DNA of 64,000 nt from Flammeovirgaceae bacterium UBA7330 (GTDB lineage: Bacteria; Bacteroidota; Bacteroidia; Cytophagales; Cyclobacteriaceae): contig DKPQ01000019.1 in assembly GCA_002471275.1 (NCBI GenBank), positions 176,654 through 240,653 on the forward strand, in the 5' to 3' direction. Both the position numbers and the translations under genes were made by a program. The notes under the pieces are model-generated. The model worked only from the letters and a program-made list of their open reading frames with translations. It did no database searches and was not told the DNA's origin. Positions 43,752-53,830 of this stretch are shown here, piece after piece; positions within the stretch are counted from its first letter, which is position 1; the number at the start of each line of letters is the position of its first letter.

Positions 43752-46211
43752 ATGAGATATATCCTTCTGATCTTCGTTTCAATCTCCTTATTTACATCCT
43801 ATGGACAGACCGGTGTGAAAGGGAAACTTATGGATATCTCAGCAGGAGAGGCTTTGCCATTTGCCAGTGTGGCTGTTTACCAGGCTGGTGATAGCACTTT
43901 GGCTGGAGGCGCGGTATCTACTTTTGACGGTTCGTTCGTGATCATAGACATCAAACCAGGTACCTATTACCTCAAGGCCCATTTCATGGGCTTTGATGAG
44001 CAAACTATCGAAAATATAGCCGTAACCAAAAATCAGTTGACGAATGTGGGTGCGGTATCTATGAAGGCTAATCAGAAGATGCTGGATGAGATTGAGGTGA
44101 CAGGCGAGACTGTTACTATGCTATCCAAAGCTGATCGCCAGGTCTTTGAAGCAGAGAAGTTTCAGTCCAGCAGGGGTGGCACGGCTACAGATGTATTGAG
44201 AAACCTGCCCTCTGTATCGGTAAATGCCAATGGTGAAATCTCTGCCAGAGGTTCATCAGGTTTTGTGGTCCTGATCAATGGCAAGCCTGTGCAGACCGAT
44301 CCCCAAATGATCCTGAACCAACTACCTGCGAATGCGATAGAAAACATAGAACTAATCACGGCACCTTCAGCAAAATATGATCCTGAAGGAAAGGGCGGTA
44401 TCATCAACGTAGTAACCAGGCGTGGGGCGGTCGATGATACATATATGCAGTTCAATGCACGGATTGGTGCTCCCAGCATCGAAAACTATGACAATGCAGA
44501 GTATGCACAGCGTTATGGCGGAGATTTCACATTGAATCACCGTTCCGGAGATTGGGATGTATCAGCCGGATTGAGCTATCAACGCAACGATATCACCGGA
44601 AGGCGGGTAGGTGATGTATACACGATCCGAAATGATACCACGATCCAGTTTCCATCTGACGGAGAAAGAAGTTTTGATGAAGTAAACTATTCGGGTCGGT
44701 TTACCCTGGGCTACACACCCAACTCCAGTAATAATTTTAACCTGGGATTCTTTGCAGGTAAACGCAGTAAAGACCGGACAGCAGATATTGTGTATTATGA
44801 CAACCATGCACGATACGATGACCAGCGACTGTACACCATCCAGTATTACAATGAAAACCTGCGTATCCGAAAAGGGGATTTCGTACTTGGAAGTGTCGAT
44901 TATGGCCATATTTTTGACAATGGATCAAGCCTTTCAACTTCGTTTCTATACGAATACACATTGCTAGGTGGCCCTACCATCAACAGGAACCTGGGCTACC
45001 CGGAAACTTCAGTCATCTACCAGGACGAGTACAATACAAATGACAATCCGCTCTACGGCACGAGATTCCAGTTGGATTATGCCTTTAAGCCATTGCCCAT
45101 TGGGAAAATTGAAACCGGGTATCAGTTCCGAAACCTGGACCATACAGGGGATTTTGTGTATGAAAGAAGAAACAACAACACCGGGGAGTTTGAGCTCGTA
45201 CCGGACTTTTCCAGTACTGTCAACCTGCTAAGATCGATCCACTCCGGATATGCCCAGTTTTCAGGTAAATCGGGTCAGGTGAGCTATGGTGCCGGTCTGA
45301 GAATGGAATACATGGATCGGGAGCTGGAACTGAAGGACAAAGCCGGGACCATCGATACGATGTATTTCTATGATTTTATTAAGCCGTTTCCTTCTGCCAG
45401 TATCCAGTATGCCGCAGGAGAGGGGCTGACTTTGAAAGGTGCCTATAGCCGAAGGGTGGAGCGGACCACTACTTTCAAGATGAATCCATTCCCGGAAAGG
45501 GAACATTCGGAAACACTTGAGCAGGGTGATCCGGAGTTGTTACCAGAGTTTATCGACCTGGTGGAGCTGGGATTTATCAAAGATTTTTCAGCCCACAGCA
45601 TCTATGCAACGGCCTATTTCAGAGATGTAAAGAACGTGGTGAATCGGGTAAATACCATCTATAATGACTCCATCTTGAATAGAATTTATTCCAATGTGGG
45701 TGATGCCGTTTCTTTAGGTATGGAGGTAGGTTCAGACCTACAGCTGACGGAAAAATGGAATGCCTTTATCGGGGGCAACCTGTATCATTACAAACTCGAC
45801 GGTACATTTGATAACCGACCAGTGAACACCTCCAGCTGGATCTATAACATCAATATGAACACTACGGTGAAGTTTACTAAAGATTTCAGCCTGCAATGGA
45901 CCCTGAATTACATCTCTGATCGCATTACCGCACAGGGGGAGGATTCCAGGTATCTGTCGCCGAACCTGACGCTACAGAAGAAGTTCCTCGATGATCGACT
46001 CACAGCGACCTTACAATGGCTCAACATGGACATGGGGCTACTGGATACCAACGAGCAGCGTATCACTACCTGGAGGGATGGGGAGTTTTATACCACCACG
46101 AATTATGTGTACGAGGTAGACCAGGTGATCCTCAACCTGAGCTATGCCATCAATAGCGGTAAGAACCGGGCGAAGTTCATCAAGAGTGAGTTTGGGGCGC
46201 AGGAGTTTTGA
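43752..46211 (+). CDS. outer-membrane beta-barrel receptor with CarboxypepD_reg and plug domains
   Basis: The ATG at 43752 gives MRYILLIFVSISLFTSYGQ, a normal signal peptide; the frame is open upstream but only codes for improbable sequence. Residues about 20-110 are a carboxypeptidase-regulatory-like domain (GVKGKLMDISAGEALPFASV), about 115-210 a plug-like domain (GGTATDVLRNLPSVSV, ISARGSSGFVVLINGKPV, KYDPEGKGGIINVVT) and the rest an OMP_b-brl_3-type beta barrel rich in aromatic alternating strands to the C terminus. It is 819 residues. The LRNLPSVSVNANGEI pattern is typical of this Bacteroidota family; ligands are unknown. Confidence 0.9.
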   Translation: MRYILLIFVSISLFTSYGQTGVKGKLMDISAGEALPFASVAVYQAGDSTLAGGAVSTFDGSFVIIDIKPGTYYLKAHFMGFDEQTIENIAVTKNQLTNVGAVSMKANQKMLDEIEVTGETVTMLSKADRQVFEAEKFQSSRGGTATDVLRNLPSVSVNANGEISARGSSGFVVLINGKPVQTDPQMILNQLPANAIENIELITAPSAKYDPEGKGGIINVVTRRGAVDDTYMQFNARIGAPSIENYDNAEYAQRYGGDFTLNHRSGDWDVSAGLSYQRNDITGRRVGDVYTIRNDTTIQFPSDGERSFDEVNYSGRFTLGYTPNSSNNFNLGFFAGKRSKDRTADIVYYDNHARYDDQRLYTIQYYNENLRIRKGDFVLGSVDYGHIFDNGSSLSTSFLYEYTLLGGPTINRNLGYPETSVIYQDEYNTNDNPLYGTRFQLDYAFKPLPIGKIETGYQFRNLDHTGDFVYERRNNNTGEFELVPDFSSTVNLLRSIHSGYAQFSGKSGQVSYGAGLRMEYMDRELELKDKAGTIDTMYFYDFIKPFPSASIQYAAGEGLTLKGAYSRRVERTTTFKMNPFPEREHSETLEQGDPELLPEFIDLVELGFIKDFSAHSIYATAYFRDVKNVVNRVNTIYNDSILNRIYSNVGDAVSLGMEVGSDLQLTEKWNAFIGGNLYHYKLDGTFDNRPVNTSSWIYNINMNTTVKFTKDFSLQWTLNYISDRITAQGEDSRYLSPNLTLQKKFLDDRLTATLQWLNMDMGLLDTNEQRITTWRDGEFYTTTNYVYEVDQVILNLSYAINSGKNRAKFIKSEFGAQEF

Positions 46212-46260
46212 AGTCTTTACGAACCTTTCTGAGAATTACTCATTTAAAGACTTCTTTACT

Positions 46261-46395
46261 CTAAGATCCCTGCCTCCCCTCAGGCAGGCTTCACTTCGTT
46301 CAGGATGACGGAACAAAAAACTAACCGTCATCCTTAGCCTGCGAAGGATCTTTGCCATCAGATTTCTTAAGTAGACAATTTAGTTCGAGGGATCT
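46261..46395 (+). repeat. GIY-YIG-linked inverted repeat, unit R1 (no nuclease gene)
   Basis: Left arm AAGATCC...TTCAGGATGACGG and right arm CCGTCATCC...GAAGGATCTT flank a short loop, with an extra GGATCT arm 44 bases after the right arm (46387-46395). The left arm is interrupted by an inner hairpin, CCTGCC...GGCAGG. The same three-arm layout occurs at 61336-61451 and 61815-61931. Confidence 0.7.
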
Positions 46396-46417
46396 TGGTA
46401 TTAGAAGGATCACTAAC

Positions 46418-47956
46418 TCAATAATTGATCTTTTCCAGGTGAATGTCCAGGCTTTTATTCATTTTTGAATAGTCATAAACCAATATATGACCAGGTTTTC
46501 CCGGTAAAATACGCCTAATTACATTTTGACCAGGTGGTCTGAACTCCACATAGTCTTTCTTGATTTGATCCCCGTCAAAAATCGACACACTAAAATTCCA
46601 GTTTTTTTGAAGAGAAGCTTCACTACGTTTCCAGTCGAAATAGGCAACCATTGGAATCTTTTCAACTCCTAATTGTGACAAATATAGAAACCCGAAGCCA
46701 CCCACAGCATTGATGTATTCTGAGACTAAGTGGATATTGGAAAAATCATATCCTGCTGGTAATAAAAAATCTCTTTTCCCTTTTTCAATAAAGTCTACTG
46801 ATTGAACATGAAAATCAGGATCAAACCTGAACATAATCAAGTCACCAATCACCATTTTCGTAACACCCGCACTGGAATATGAACCGGCAGCAGCTGCCAG
46901 AACATTCAAAGCAACTCCTGCTCCACTGACAGCCTTTCGATACTGTTCCGCAACGGCCATGATGGAGCCATCCGGCTGTTTGAAAATTTCATGGAAGTAC
47001 ATAAAAGCACGCTTATCTTCATTACTCACCCGACCTTCATTGTCAATATCCATAAATTCCCTGAATTCATGTGTCCAGCTGAGATATTTGTTATCAATGA
47101 TCTCACCCGTTTCACTTATCTGAATGTTTGCCAATCCAATACCATTATCTTTATAAACTTTTTCATCCGGTGCATAATAGAGTCCGAGCACATTGATAAT
47201 ATCGGTTTCTATATCATAGTATGCATTCAGAGGTTGAGTCTGATAGTTCCCTTTTAACCCAGTGAAAAATTCTTCATGTCCTGTTTCAAGGTTCAATCCC
47301 TGCAGATAAAAATTGATCTTATTAGTATTCCAGTTTTTCTTAACTGTAACAAGATTTACAAGCAAATTTTCTGTTGTACATAGATAAGTGGCAGAGGCTA
47401 CAGAGTCAGTATTGGCAGGGAAGAAATAGCTCCAGGGCGTAGCACTATTCTCTCCCTCAGGATTTGGAAAATATTCTATATGATAGTTTTTGTTCTGATA
47501 ATCCGTTTGATAGTTAGCAAATCCATGATCTGGTACCGCAAAAAGTGATCCCGGACTATTGAAAAAAACGATTCTTCTCGCCTCTGAGATCTGATTAGCG
47601 TTGGTATCGAAGAACTTGTAGTTAACTACATCATTTCGTGCATCATAAAACCGCATCAGTATGGTTCTCCCATTATATAATGCTCCTTGAAGATTTTGTG
47701 TTTTAGTGTCCTGAAAGGTGATTGTATTGACATCCTCAAGGTTTTCATTAAGTACCCTTAATGCAAAATTCCGTTGACCCTTCTTAAGTTTTCCAATGGA
47801 ATAGAACATGTAATAACCAATAACATCGCGTTGTTTTGTAATGACTCCGGAATTTCGGACATCAAGTTTTGTGATATTTAAAAAATTTCGGCTTTGAGAA
47901 AAACAGCTTAAGCTAATAATGGCAGCTAAAATGCAACAACATAGATGTTTCATCAT
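46418..47956 (-). CDS. exported hypothetical protein paired with the M48 peptidase
   Basis: From ATG 47956 the protein is 512 residues, with signal peptide MMKHLCCCILAAIISLSCFS. The start overlaps the stop of the peptidase gene by four bases (ATGA), so translation is coupled. The mature protein is beta-rich (SRNFLNITKLDVRNSGVITK, RTILMRFYDARNDVVNYKFF, GRVSNEDKRAFMYFHEIF) and may form a propeller-like structure. No catalytic motif is recognised. A glycine/alanine-rich hydrophobic patch (VALNVLAAAAGSYSSAG) at about 380 is odd for a soluble protein. It presumably works with the adjacent peptidase. Confidence 0.7.
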   Translation of the reverse strand: MMKHLCCCILAAIISLSCFSQSRNFLNITKLDVRNSGVITKQRDVIGYYMFYSIGKLKKGQRNFALRVLNENLEDVNTITFQDTKTQNLQGALYNGRTILMRFYDARNDVVNYKFFDTNANQISEARRIVFFNSPGSLFAVPDHGFANYQTDYQNKNYHIEYFPNPEGENSATPWSYFFPANTDSVASATYLCTTENLLVNLVTVKKNWNTNKINFYLQGLNLETGHEEFFTGLKGNYQTQPLNAYYDIETDIINVLGLYYAPDEKVYKDNGIGLANIQISETGEIIDNKYLSWTHEFREFMDIDNEGRVSNEDKRAFMYFHEIFKQPDGSIMAVAEQYRKAVSGAGVALNVLAAAAGSYSSAGVTKMVIGDLIMFRFDPDFHVQSVDFIEKGKRDFLLPAGYDFSNIHLVSEYINAVGGFGFLYLSQLGVEKIPMVAYFDWKRSEASLQKNWNFSVSIFDGDQIKKDYVEFRPPGQNVIRRILPGKPGHILVYDYSKMNKSLDIHLEKINY

Positions 47957-49362
47957 TCCTGGGTTTTTTGGGTTAAAAAGTGATTTGCATATATACCCAT
48001 TGGAAATTTTTCCAAGTAAGTATTCGTAATATTGGCAGTAACAGTGTGCTGTTCTGCACATTTTCCAGCCTTCCAAAGCATCATGTAATGCTCCTCATTT
48101 TCATAGTCAAACTTGATATTTGTTTGGAAATAATGATATGTGAGTTGGCCGAGTTCAGTCAATGTGATGTTATTGAGAAAATTGACGTAGTCTTCCAGAT
48201 ATGGAACTTCAGCTGAATGGTCTACATAAAGGCCAAAATTGTGGTTTTTACGTGCTTCATAAAGATCAATAAAGATATCTAAGAGCTCATATTTAAATGA
48301 TTCATCCGAAGGGTAGAGGTCCTGGAATTTCAGGACATAGTAAAAAGCATATTCATAGCGTTTGTCCTGTCTGATTAGATCGAGAATTTGAAAATCTAGT
48401 TGTGCTTTGATTTCTGTAAACACAGTTTCATCAACTTTTGGTTTACTGGTATCCTTGTCCTTGAGGAATCGGGTAAATGCCGCTAGACGAGCTTCAATTA
48501 GTGGATGTGTAAAGGTTGAATCTCTTTCGAAGATAAAATTAGAACCGTTGCTATTTGACAATACAGATTTATGACTTCGAATCCATTCTTCTTTGAAAGG
48601 GAACTTACTGAAATTTAAATGTGATTTGAGATCAGGGTGCAACTGGTATTCTGAAAATTGTGCAGAATCAATCTTTTCCAGCACTCTTTTGCATGCAAGT
48701 AAGTCAAATACAGAATTCTCTACCATTAAAAAAGCTAGTGAATCAGCTTCAAGTTCATTGCTCCGGGAATGGGAAAAATGTTCGTAAAATAAAGTATGAA
48801 TTGCATTGACATCACCATATTTCAAACGACCATACAGCTCTGGATCAGTGTTCTTTTTCCTGATATTTCTTCGGACCATCTCATTTGTATGATCAAGATG
48901 GAAATGAGCCATCTCATGAGCCAATAAAAAAGCCAGTTCGCTGACAGAAGAAAGTTTTCTAAAGGTTCCGATATGCACACCAATGGTTCCCTCACCGAAG
49001 CTGTACGCATTTAAGGTAATATCTGAGTCCAGCATAACAAGCTTTGGTGGTTTAAGCCAGGGATTGGCAATCAATAGCTCACGAATAACCTGCTCAATAA
49101 TCGTATTGATATCAGGACATTCAATGAAATCGACATTTTCAATCTTGTCAATGATTAATTCCTTTCTCAGATCATAGAACTTATATATCTGAGACCTTTT
49201 CTTTCCTTTTTCAGCCTCTTTAAGGACCCTGGTTTGTGATTCTACCTTATCAATGATTTGGTCAGTTTTGAGTACAGTCAAGCAGGAAATTGTCCCATTA
49301 TTTTGACTGAGTAACGGGAATGAAGTTGAAAGCAGAAAAATTACGAGGCAATGAATTTTCAA
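47953..49362 (-). CDS. exported M48-family zinc metalloprotease
   Basis: The 469-residue protein starts with signal peptide MKIHCLVIFLLSTSFPLLSQ. The zinc site is HEMAH (His149, Glu150, His153) followed by FHLDHTNE, with the third ligand region ELEAD (Glu203, Asp207), the M48 layout. The peptidase domain spans about 95-300; the C-terminal part is helical with no recognised domain. The overlapping exported partner gene suggests a two-component periplasmic or surface function. In other bacteria such proteases act in outer-membrane quality control, but this role is not shown here. Confidence 0.85.
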   Translation of the reverse strand: MKIHCLVIFLLSTSFPLLSQNNGTISCLTVLKTDQIIDKVESQTRVLKEAEKGKKRSQIYKFYDLRKELIIDKIENVDFIECPDINTIIEQVIRELLIANPWLKPPKLVMLDSDITLNAYSFGEGTIGVHIGTFRKLSSVSELAFLLAHEMAHFHLDHTNEMVRRNIRKKNTDPELYGRLKYGDVNAIHTLFYEHFSHSRSNELEADSLAFLMVENSVFDLLACKRVLEKIDSAQFSEYQLHPDLKSHLNFSKFPFKEEWIRSHKSVLSNSNGSNFIFERDSTFTHPLIEARLAAFTRFLKDKDTSKPKVDETVFTEIKAQLDFQILDLIRQDKRYEYAFYYVLKFQDLYPSDESFKYELLDIFIDLYEARKNHNFGLYVDHSAEVPYLEDYVNFLNNITLTELGQLTYHYFQTNIKFDYENEEHYMMLWKAGKCAEQHTVTANITNTYLEKFPMGIYANHFLTQKTQE

Positions 49363-49710
49363 CTCTGCACAAAAAGTTATCCAGAATAAAACTATTAAAA
49401 CACGAGTATTTAATTCCGTTTTTTGTAAGAAATATTTTTTTTCCTTATGTCTGTCTTAGAGAATAAAGGTGACTGTCCGTTCAGCGTCGCTTTTAGGGAT
49501 CTTTGATGTTTCAACCAATTCATCACTCACCGGGTCTGGTTACAGGTGAATTTTTTAAAAATTATCAATAACTCAAAACATCAGTGACATAGGGCTGTCA
49601 CTTAAGACGGTTCTTTTGTGTAGAAGAAAGATATCTATTGTCGGAAATGACCCTGACTAATGTCGTTTTCACATCGGATGTTTTCAGACTTTATATAACA
49701 ATTTTGTTTT
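49363..49710. other. 348-base intergenic region upstream of the MATE gene
   Basis: Contains the divergent leaders of the M48 and MATE genes. A hairpin, AGTGACA...TGTCACT with a 6-base loop, lies at 49583-49602. I see no small gene and no clear consensus promoter. Confidence 0.45.
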
Positions 49711-51135
49711 ATGGAATCATACAATGAAATGCCTGTAATGGAGGCCCCCAAACAGTCTATCTGGCGCCAACTCAAAGATGCTATCCAGGGTACGGATGCA
49801 GATTATACCACCATAGACCTGAAAAAAGCCATCTTTCTGCTGGCTGTACCTATGATCCTGGAGCTGGTCATGGAATCAACTTTCGCTGTAGTGGACATCT
49901 ACTTTGTGGGGCAGCTGGGATCATCAGCCGTTGCCACGGTGGGATTGACAGAGACCTATCTTTTCCTGCTGTATTCTGTGGCCATGGGTCTGGCGATGGC
50001 TGTCACGGCCATCATTGCACGTAGAGTGGGTGAAAAGGATAAAACGGGTGCCGGAAAGTCAGCTGTTCAATCGATATTTCTCTCGCTATTGATATCGCTT
50101 CCTTTTACTATCGCAGGGATCTTTTTTGCTAAGGATATGCTCGCGCTCATGGGTGGGGACCAATGGAGTCTGGAGCATGGGTACCGATACACACAGTGGA
50201 TGCTTGGTAGCAATGCGGTGATCGTGCTGTTATTTGTCATCAACGCCATCTTTCGTGGTGCCGGTGACGCGGCCATTGCGATGCGGGTACTATGGATTGC
50301 CAATGGACTCAATATCATTCTTGACCCGCTCCTGATCTTTGGGTGGGGACCGATTCCTGCCAAGGGGATTGAAGGTGCTGCAATTGCAACTACGATTGGG
50401 AGAGGCATCGCAGTAGGTATTCAGCTATGGACGCTTTTCAAGGGAAGCAGACATATCCAGGTGTTCCTGACAGATTTTGTGTGGGATGCCAGTAGGACTA
50501 TCAATATCATTAAGACTTCATTAGGTGGTGTGGGACAAATGATTGTAGCGATGTCATCCTGGATTTTCCTGATGCGAATCCTGGCTGATGTAGGTAGTGA
50601 GGCCGTTGCCGGGGCAACGATTGCGATGCGGGTGATGCTATTTACCCTGATGCCTGCCTGGGGGCTTTCTAATGCGGCGGCAACGTTGGTGGGACAAAAC
50701 CTTGGTGCCGGAAATCCAGACCGGGCAGAGTCTTCCGTATGGAAAATTGGGTTTTATAACATGATCTTTCTGATTGGGGTATCCATTGTATATTTCTTCT
50801 TCAACCGATCGCTGGTGAGCATATTCACTGATGATATACGGGTTATTGCCATTGGGGGAGAATGGTTGCGGATATTGTCATATGCCTACTTCATCTATGG
50901 CTGGTGGATGGTGTCTGTACAGGCCTTCAATGGTTCGGGGGATACATCGACACCAACAAAGATCAACCTGGTGTTCTTTTGGTTGATCCAGATCCCGTTG
51001 GCATATCTCCTGGCTATTCACTGGCACTGGGACCACTCAGGGGTCTTCTGGGCTGTCTTTTTCTCAGAGACCGCTGTCGGGTTGTTCACGCTGTGGTTGT
51101 TTAGAAAAGGTAAATGGAAGTTGGCGACGGTGTAA
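49711..51135 (+). CDS. MATE-family multidrug efflux transporter
   Basis: A 474-residue membrane protein with 12 helices in two homologous halves. The cytoplasmic N terminus (about 40 residues) is followed by LKKAIFLLAVPMILELVMES and FAVVDIYFVGQLGSSAVATV, the usual MATE beginning; RVMLFTLMPAWGLSNAAATLVGQNLGAGNPDRAESS is the conserved second-half signature. It exports cationic drugs or dyes with Na+ or H+ coupling; the ion cannot be told. Monocistronic. Confidence 0.93.
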   Translation: MESYNEMPVMEAPKQSIWRQLKDAIQGTDADYTTIDLKKAIFLLAVPMILELVMESTFAVVDIYFVGQLGSSAVATVGLTETYLFLLYSVAMGLAMAVTAIIARRVGEKDKTGAGKSAVQSIFLSLLISLPFTIAGIFFAKDMLALMGGDQWSLEHGYRYTQWMLGSNAVIVLLFVINAIFRGAGDAAIAMRVLWIANGLNIILDPLLIFGWGPIPAKGIEGAAIATTIGRGIAVGIQLWTLFKGSRHIQVFLTDFVWDASRTINIIKTSLGGVGQMIVAMSSWIFLMRILADVGSEAVAGATIAMRVMLFTLMPAWGLSNAAATLVGQNLGAGNPDRAESSVWKIGFYNMIFLIGVSIVYFFFNRSLVSIFTDDIRVIAIGGEWLRILSYAYFIYGWWMVSVQAFNGSGDTSTPTKINLVFFWLIQIPLAYLLAIHWHWDHSGVFWAVFFSETAVGLFTLWLFRKGKWKLATV

Positions 51136-51207
51136 AAAAGGTAGTTTTCGGCTTTAAAAAGAATTCTATTTGAGAATTTGGACCTGGACTGTTGTTTCTT
51201 TTTTTCT

Positions 51208-51287
51208 TAAGATCGATGACGTTGTTAGGCAGGCATCACTTTATTAAGGATGATAGTATAAATTATAGTAACGTAATCTTGATCCTG
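51208..51287 (+). repeat. decayed copy of the GIY-YIG-linked repeat (R2)
   Basis: Degenerate arms AAGATCGATGACG, AAGGATGATAG and ATCTTGATCC in the expected order, directly after the MATE gene. Recognition is weak and rests on the clear copies at 46261, 61336 and 61815. Confidence 0.35.
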
Positions 51288-51632
51288 CTACACCGTCTCC
51301 AGCATCTCATCCGGAACTTTCTTTCCCAATTGGTGTTTGAGGGCAGGAAAGTCCTCCAGGAATTCTCTGATCTGTTTTGCATGGGTGAAATCCCTGCTGC
51401 CATGACCATACTGATCAGTCCACTCGATGGTCACTTTGGCTTCTTTGATGTTTAAATTCTTATTTGTCATCCTGAAAACGTCTACTGGTGAATATTTTTT
51501 ACTGAAATAGTACCTGCTGATGGTGTTGTAATCCGGGATCGGAACACCCACATTGCTGCAAAGCACCTCAACACATCTTTTGAAGTATGAGAGGGTAGAA
51601 TTGGCTCCGGTATACATTTCGTACTGATTCAT
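51288..51632 (-). CDS. hypothetical protein
   Basis: A 114-residue soluble protein: MNQYEMYTGANSTLSYFKRC, then SRYYFSKKYSPVDVFRMTNK, KEAKVTIEWTDQYGHGSRDF and a C-terminal helix ending in GKKVPDEMLETV. It has a good ATG and normal codon use but no recognised motif. The decayed repeat at 51208-51287 touches its stop codon. Function unknown. Confidence 0.55.
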   Translation of the reverse strand: MNQYEMYTGANSTLSYFKRCVEVLCSNVGVPIPDYNTISRYYFSKKYSPVDVFRMTNKNLNIKEAKVTIEWTDQYGHGSRDFTHAKQIREFLEDFPALKHQLGKKVPDEMLETV

Positions 51633-51707
51633 AATGCTAATATAGTTAGTAATTTGCTAAATATATTATTTTTATGAAAAATGTTTTGCTAAAATTTATG
51701 GTAGGCT

Positions 51708-51782
51708 AACAGGACGCTCCTACAGAGCTAGTCCCTTTGTTGGTATATATTTTCTACAAGCATTGCGTCCCTACGGGACTTC
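51708..51782 (+). repeat. two-hairpin intergenic repeat, copy 3
   Basis: GCTCCTACAGAGC, a spacer, CTACAAGCATTG and GTCCCTACGGGAC follow in the order and spacing of the copies at 38185 and 38433. Confidence 0.7.
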
Positions 51783-51796
51783 AGGTGTTTTACAAT

Positions 51797-51836
51797 TCTC
51801 TACTCCTCCGTTCATCTCTCTACTCCTCCATTTATC
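51797..51836. repeat. two-copy 20-bp tandem repeat
   Basis: TCTCTACTCCTCC followed by GTTCATC and ATTTATC in two adjacent copies differing at two positions. Intergenic; no function suggested. Confidence 0.6.
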
Positions 51837-51901
51837 GTCTATCGAAGAGGACGATGTAAGAGGACATCAACTCGGGTAGCTTTGACAACCCATCTGCTTA
51901 G

Positions 51902-53830
51902 TCACTTAAACCACTCCAGACTCTCGGGGTTGGCGAGTGCTTCCTTATTGGGTATGGGATCGCCGTGGATGGTTTTGGTGACGGCCAGTTCTACTTTCTT
52001 TCCGCTGACTGTTCGGGGGATGTCTGGCACCTGGTGGATCTCAGAGGGAACGTGTCGGGGGCTCTTTTTGGTCCTCAGGGTAGATTTGATCTTGCTGCAC
52101 AGCGCTTCATCCAGGGAATAGCCCTCATTGAGGACTACGAACAGCACGATGGCGGTATCATCACCTGTCTTTCTGCCCACGACGATGGAGTCTTTGATCT
52201 CCGGCAGGGATTCCACTGATTCGTAGATCTCTGCCGTACCTATCCGTACACCACCGGGATTGAGGGTAGCATCTGAGCGGCCATAAACAATACATGAGCC
52301 ATCCGGTCGCATCAGCACGTAATCACCGTGTCGCCACACGCCAGGGAAATGACTGAAATAGGCTTCTTGGTACTTTTTACCATCGGGGTCATTCCAAAAG
52401 CCAACAGGTCGGGAGGGGAAAGGCGAGGTACACACCAGCTCGCCTACTTCGTCCTGCACCGTATTGCCCTGATCGTTAAACACGGCGACTTTCATGCCAA
52501 GGCCGGCACCCTGCAGTTCACCCAGGTATACCGGGCGATGGGGGTGACCGAGCATAAAACAGGAGATGATGTCCGTGCCCCCGGAGATGGAGCTTAGCTG
52601 TACATCGTTCTTGATGTGGTGATATACATATTCATAGTGATGCTCCATTAGCGGGGCTCCTGTCGACAGGATGGTCCGCAGGGTGGACAGGTCATGGGTG
52701 TCTATGGGTTTTAATCCGGCCGATGCACAGGAGGAAAGAAATTTCGGGGAAGTACCGAAAATGGTGATGCCGACCTCGTCGATGGCATCAAACAGCACGT
52801 TCAACCCTGGCCAGGAGGGGCTGCCATCGTAAAGGAAGACGGTGGATCCGATAGCCAGCGATGAAACAAGCCAGTTCCACATCATCCAGCCACAAGTGGT
52901 ATAATAGGTGATAGTATCCTCCCGTTTCAGGTCGGTGTGCAGTCCAAGCTCCTTGAGATGCTGAAGCAGGGTGCCGCCAATTCCATGGACAATACACTTT
53001 GGTTTGCCGGTCGTGCCGGAGGAATACATGATGTACAGGGGGTGATCAAACCCGAACTGACCAAAAACCAGGGGCTCGTCAGTAGACAACAGAAAATCAT
53101 CCCACAGCACACTGTTTTCAGGTGCATCTGTAACTGCCTCAAGGGGCCGGATGATCACCATTTGCCGGATGGAAGGAATGGCTTTTCCGATCCGGGTCAG
53201 CGTGTCGGCCAGGTGGAGCGTCTTGCCATTGTACTGGCAGGCATTCACGGCAATCAACAGCTTAGGCTCGATCTGTCCGAACCGGTCTAAGATCCCTTCG
53301 AAGCCAAAATCCGGGGAACAGGACGACCACACGGCTCCAATGGAAGCTGCTGCCAGCATCCCAATGACGGCTTCGGGGCGATTTGTGATATAGGCTGCGA
53401 CCCGGTCACCCGGAGTGATCCCGGCTTTGCACATGGCTACTGCGGTCTTTGCGACCTCCTGGTAGAGTTCATGGTAAGTGAGTGAAAGCCGGGTGCCATC
53501 TTCACACTGGTAACGGATAGCAACACGCTCATCACGGTACCTGAGCAGGTTCTCTGCAAAGTTGAGCCGAGTGCCAGTAAACCACTTCGCTGTTCGGATA
53601 TCGTCACCTTCGAGGACAGCGGTATATTTCTGCTCATGGATCACGTCGAACCAGGTCCAGATGCTTTCCCAAAAATCAGCGATATGGGTGATCGACCATT
53701 GATAAAGTGCCTGGTCATCTTTGAAGTGAAGCCCGTATTTTTCCTCCAAAAACTCCAGGTACGCCGTCAGGTTGGACTGGCCAATTCTTTCCCGGCTGGG
53801 CTGCCACATCAAGGTACGTTGCGGCATCAT
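51902..53830 (-). CDS. aacS: acetoacetyl-CoA synthetase
   Basis: Activates acetoacetate with ATP and CoA. This ANL-superfamily enzyme has 642 residues; the N terminus QRTLMWQPSRERIGQSNLTA and FTGTRLNFAENLL are typical of acetoacetate-CoA ligases rather than acetyl-CoA synthetase. The P-loop motif is YSSGTTGKPKCIVHG, with TTCGWMMWNW and YGRSDATLNPGGVRIGTAEI further on. It is the last gene of the phenylalanine operon and overlaps the upstream flavin-reductase-like gene by four bases. Its product fits as the consumer of acetoacetate released from homogentisate. Confidence 0.95.
   Translation of the reverse strand: MMPQRTLMWQPSRERIGQSNLTAYLEFLEEKYGLHFKDDQALYQWSITHIADFWESIWTWFDVIHEQKYTAVLEGDDIRTAKWFTGTRLNFAENLLRYRDERVAIRYQCEDGTRLSLTYHELYQEVAKTAVAMCKAGITPGDRVAAYITNRPEAVIGMLAAASIGAVWSSCSPDFGFEGILDRFGQIEPKLLIAVNACQYNGKTLHLADTLTRIGKAIPSIRQMVIIRPLEAVTDAPENSVLWDDFLLSTDEPLVFGQFGFDHPLYIMYSSGTTGKPKCIVHGIGGTLLQHLKELGLHTDLKREDTITYYTTCGWMMWNWLVSSLAIGSTVFLYDGSPSWPGLNVLFDAIDEVGITIFGTSPKFLSSCASAGLKPIDTHDLSTLRTILSTGAPLMEHHYEYVYHHIKNDVQLSSISGGTDIISCFMLGHPHRPVYLGELQGAGLGMKVAVFNDQGNTVQDEVGELVCTSPFPSRPVGFWNDPDGKKYQEAYFSHFPGVWRHGDYVLMRPDGSCIVYGRSDATLNPGGVRIGTAEIYESVESLPEIKDSIVVGRKTGDDTAIVLFVVLNEGYSLDEALCSKIKSTLRTKKSPRHVPSEIHQVPDIPRTVSGKKVELAVTKTIHGDPIPNKEALANPESLEWFK

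Noticed and set aside
51797..51836. Tandem 20-bp repeat as an origin or att site
   Set aside because: Only two copies, no integrase gene, no tRNA and no dnaA-type box nearby.
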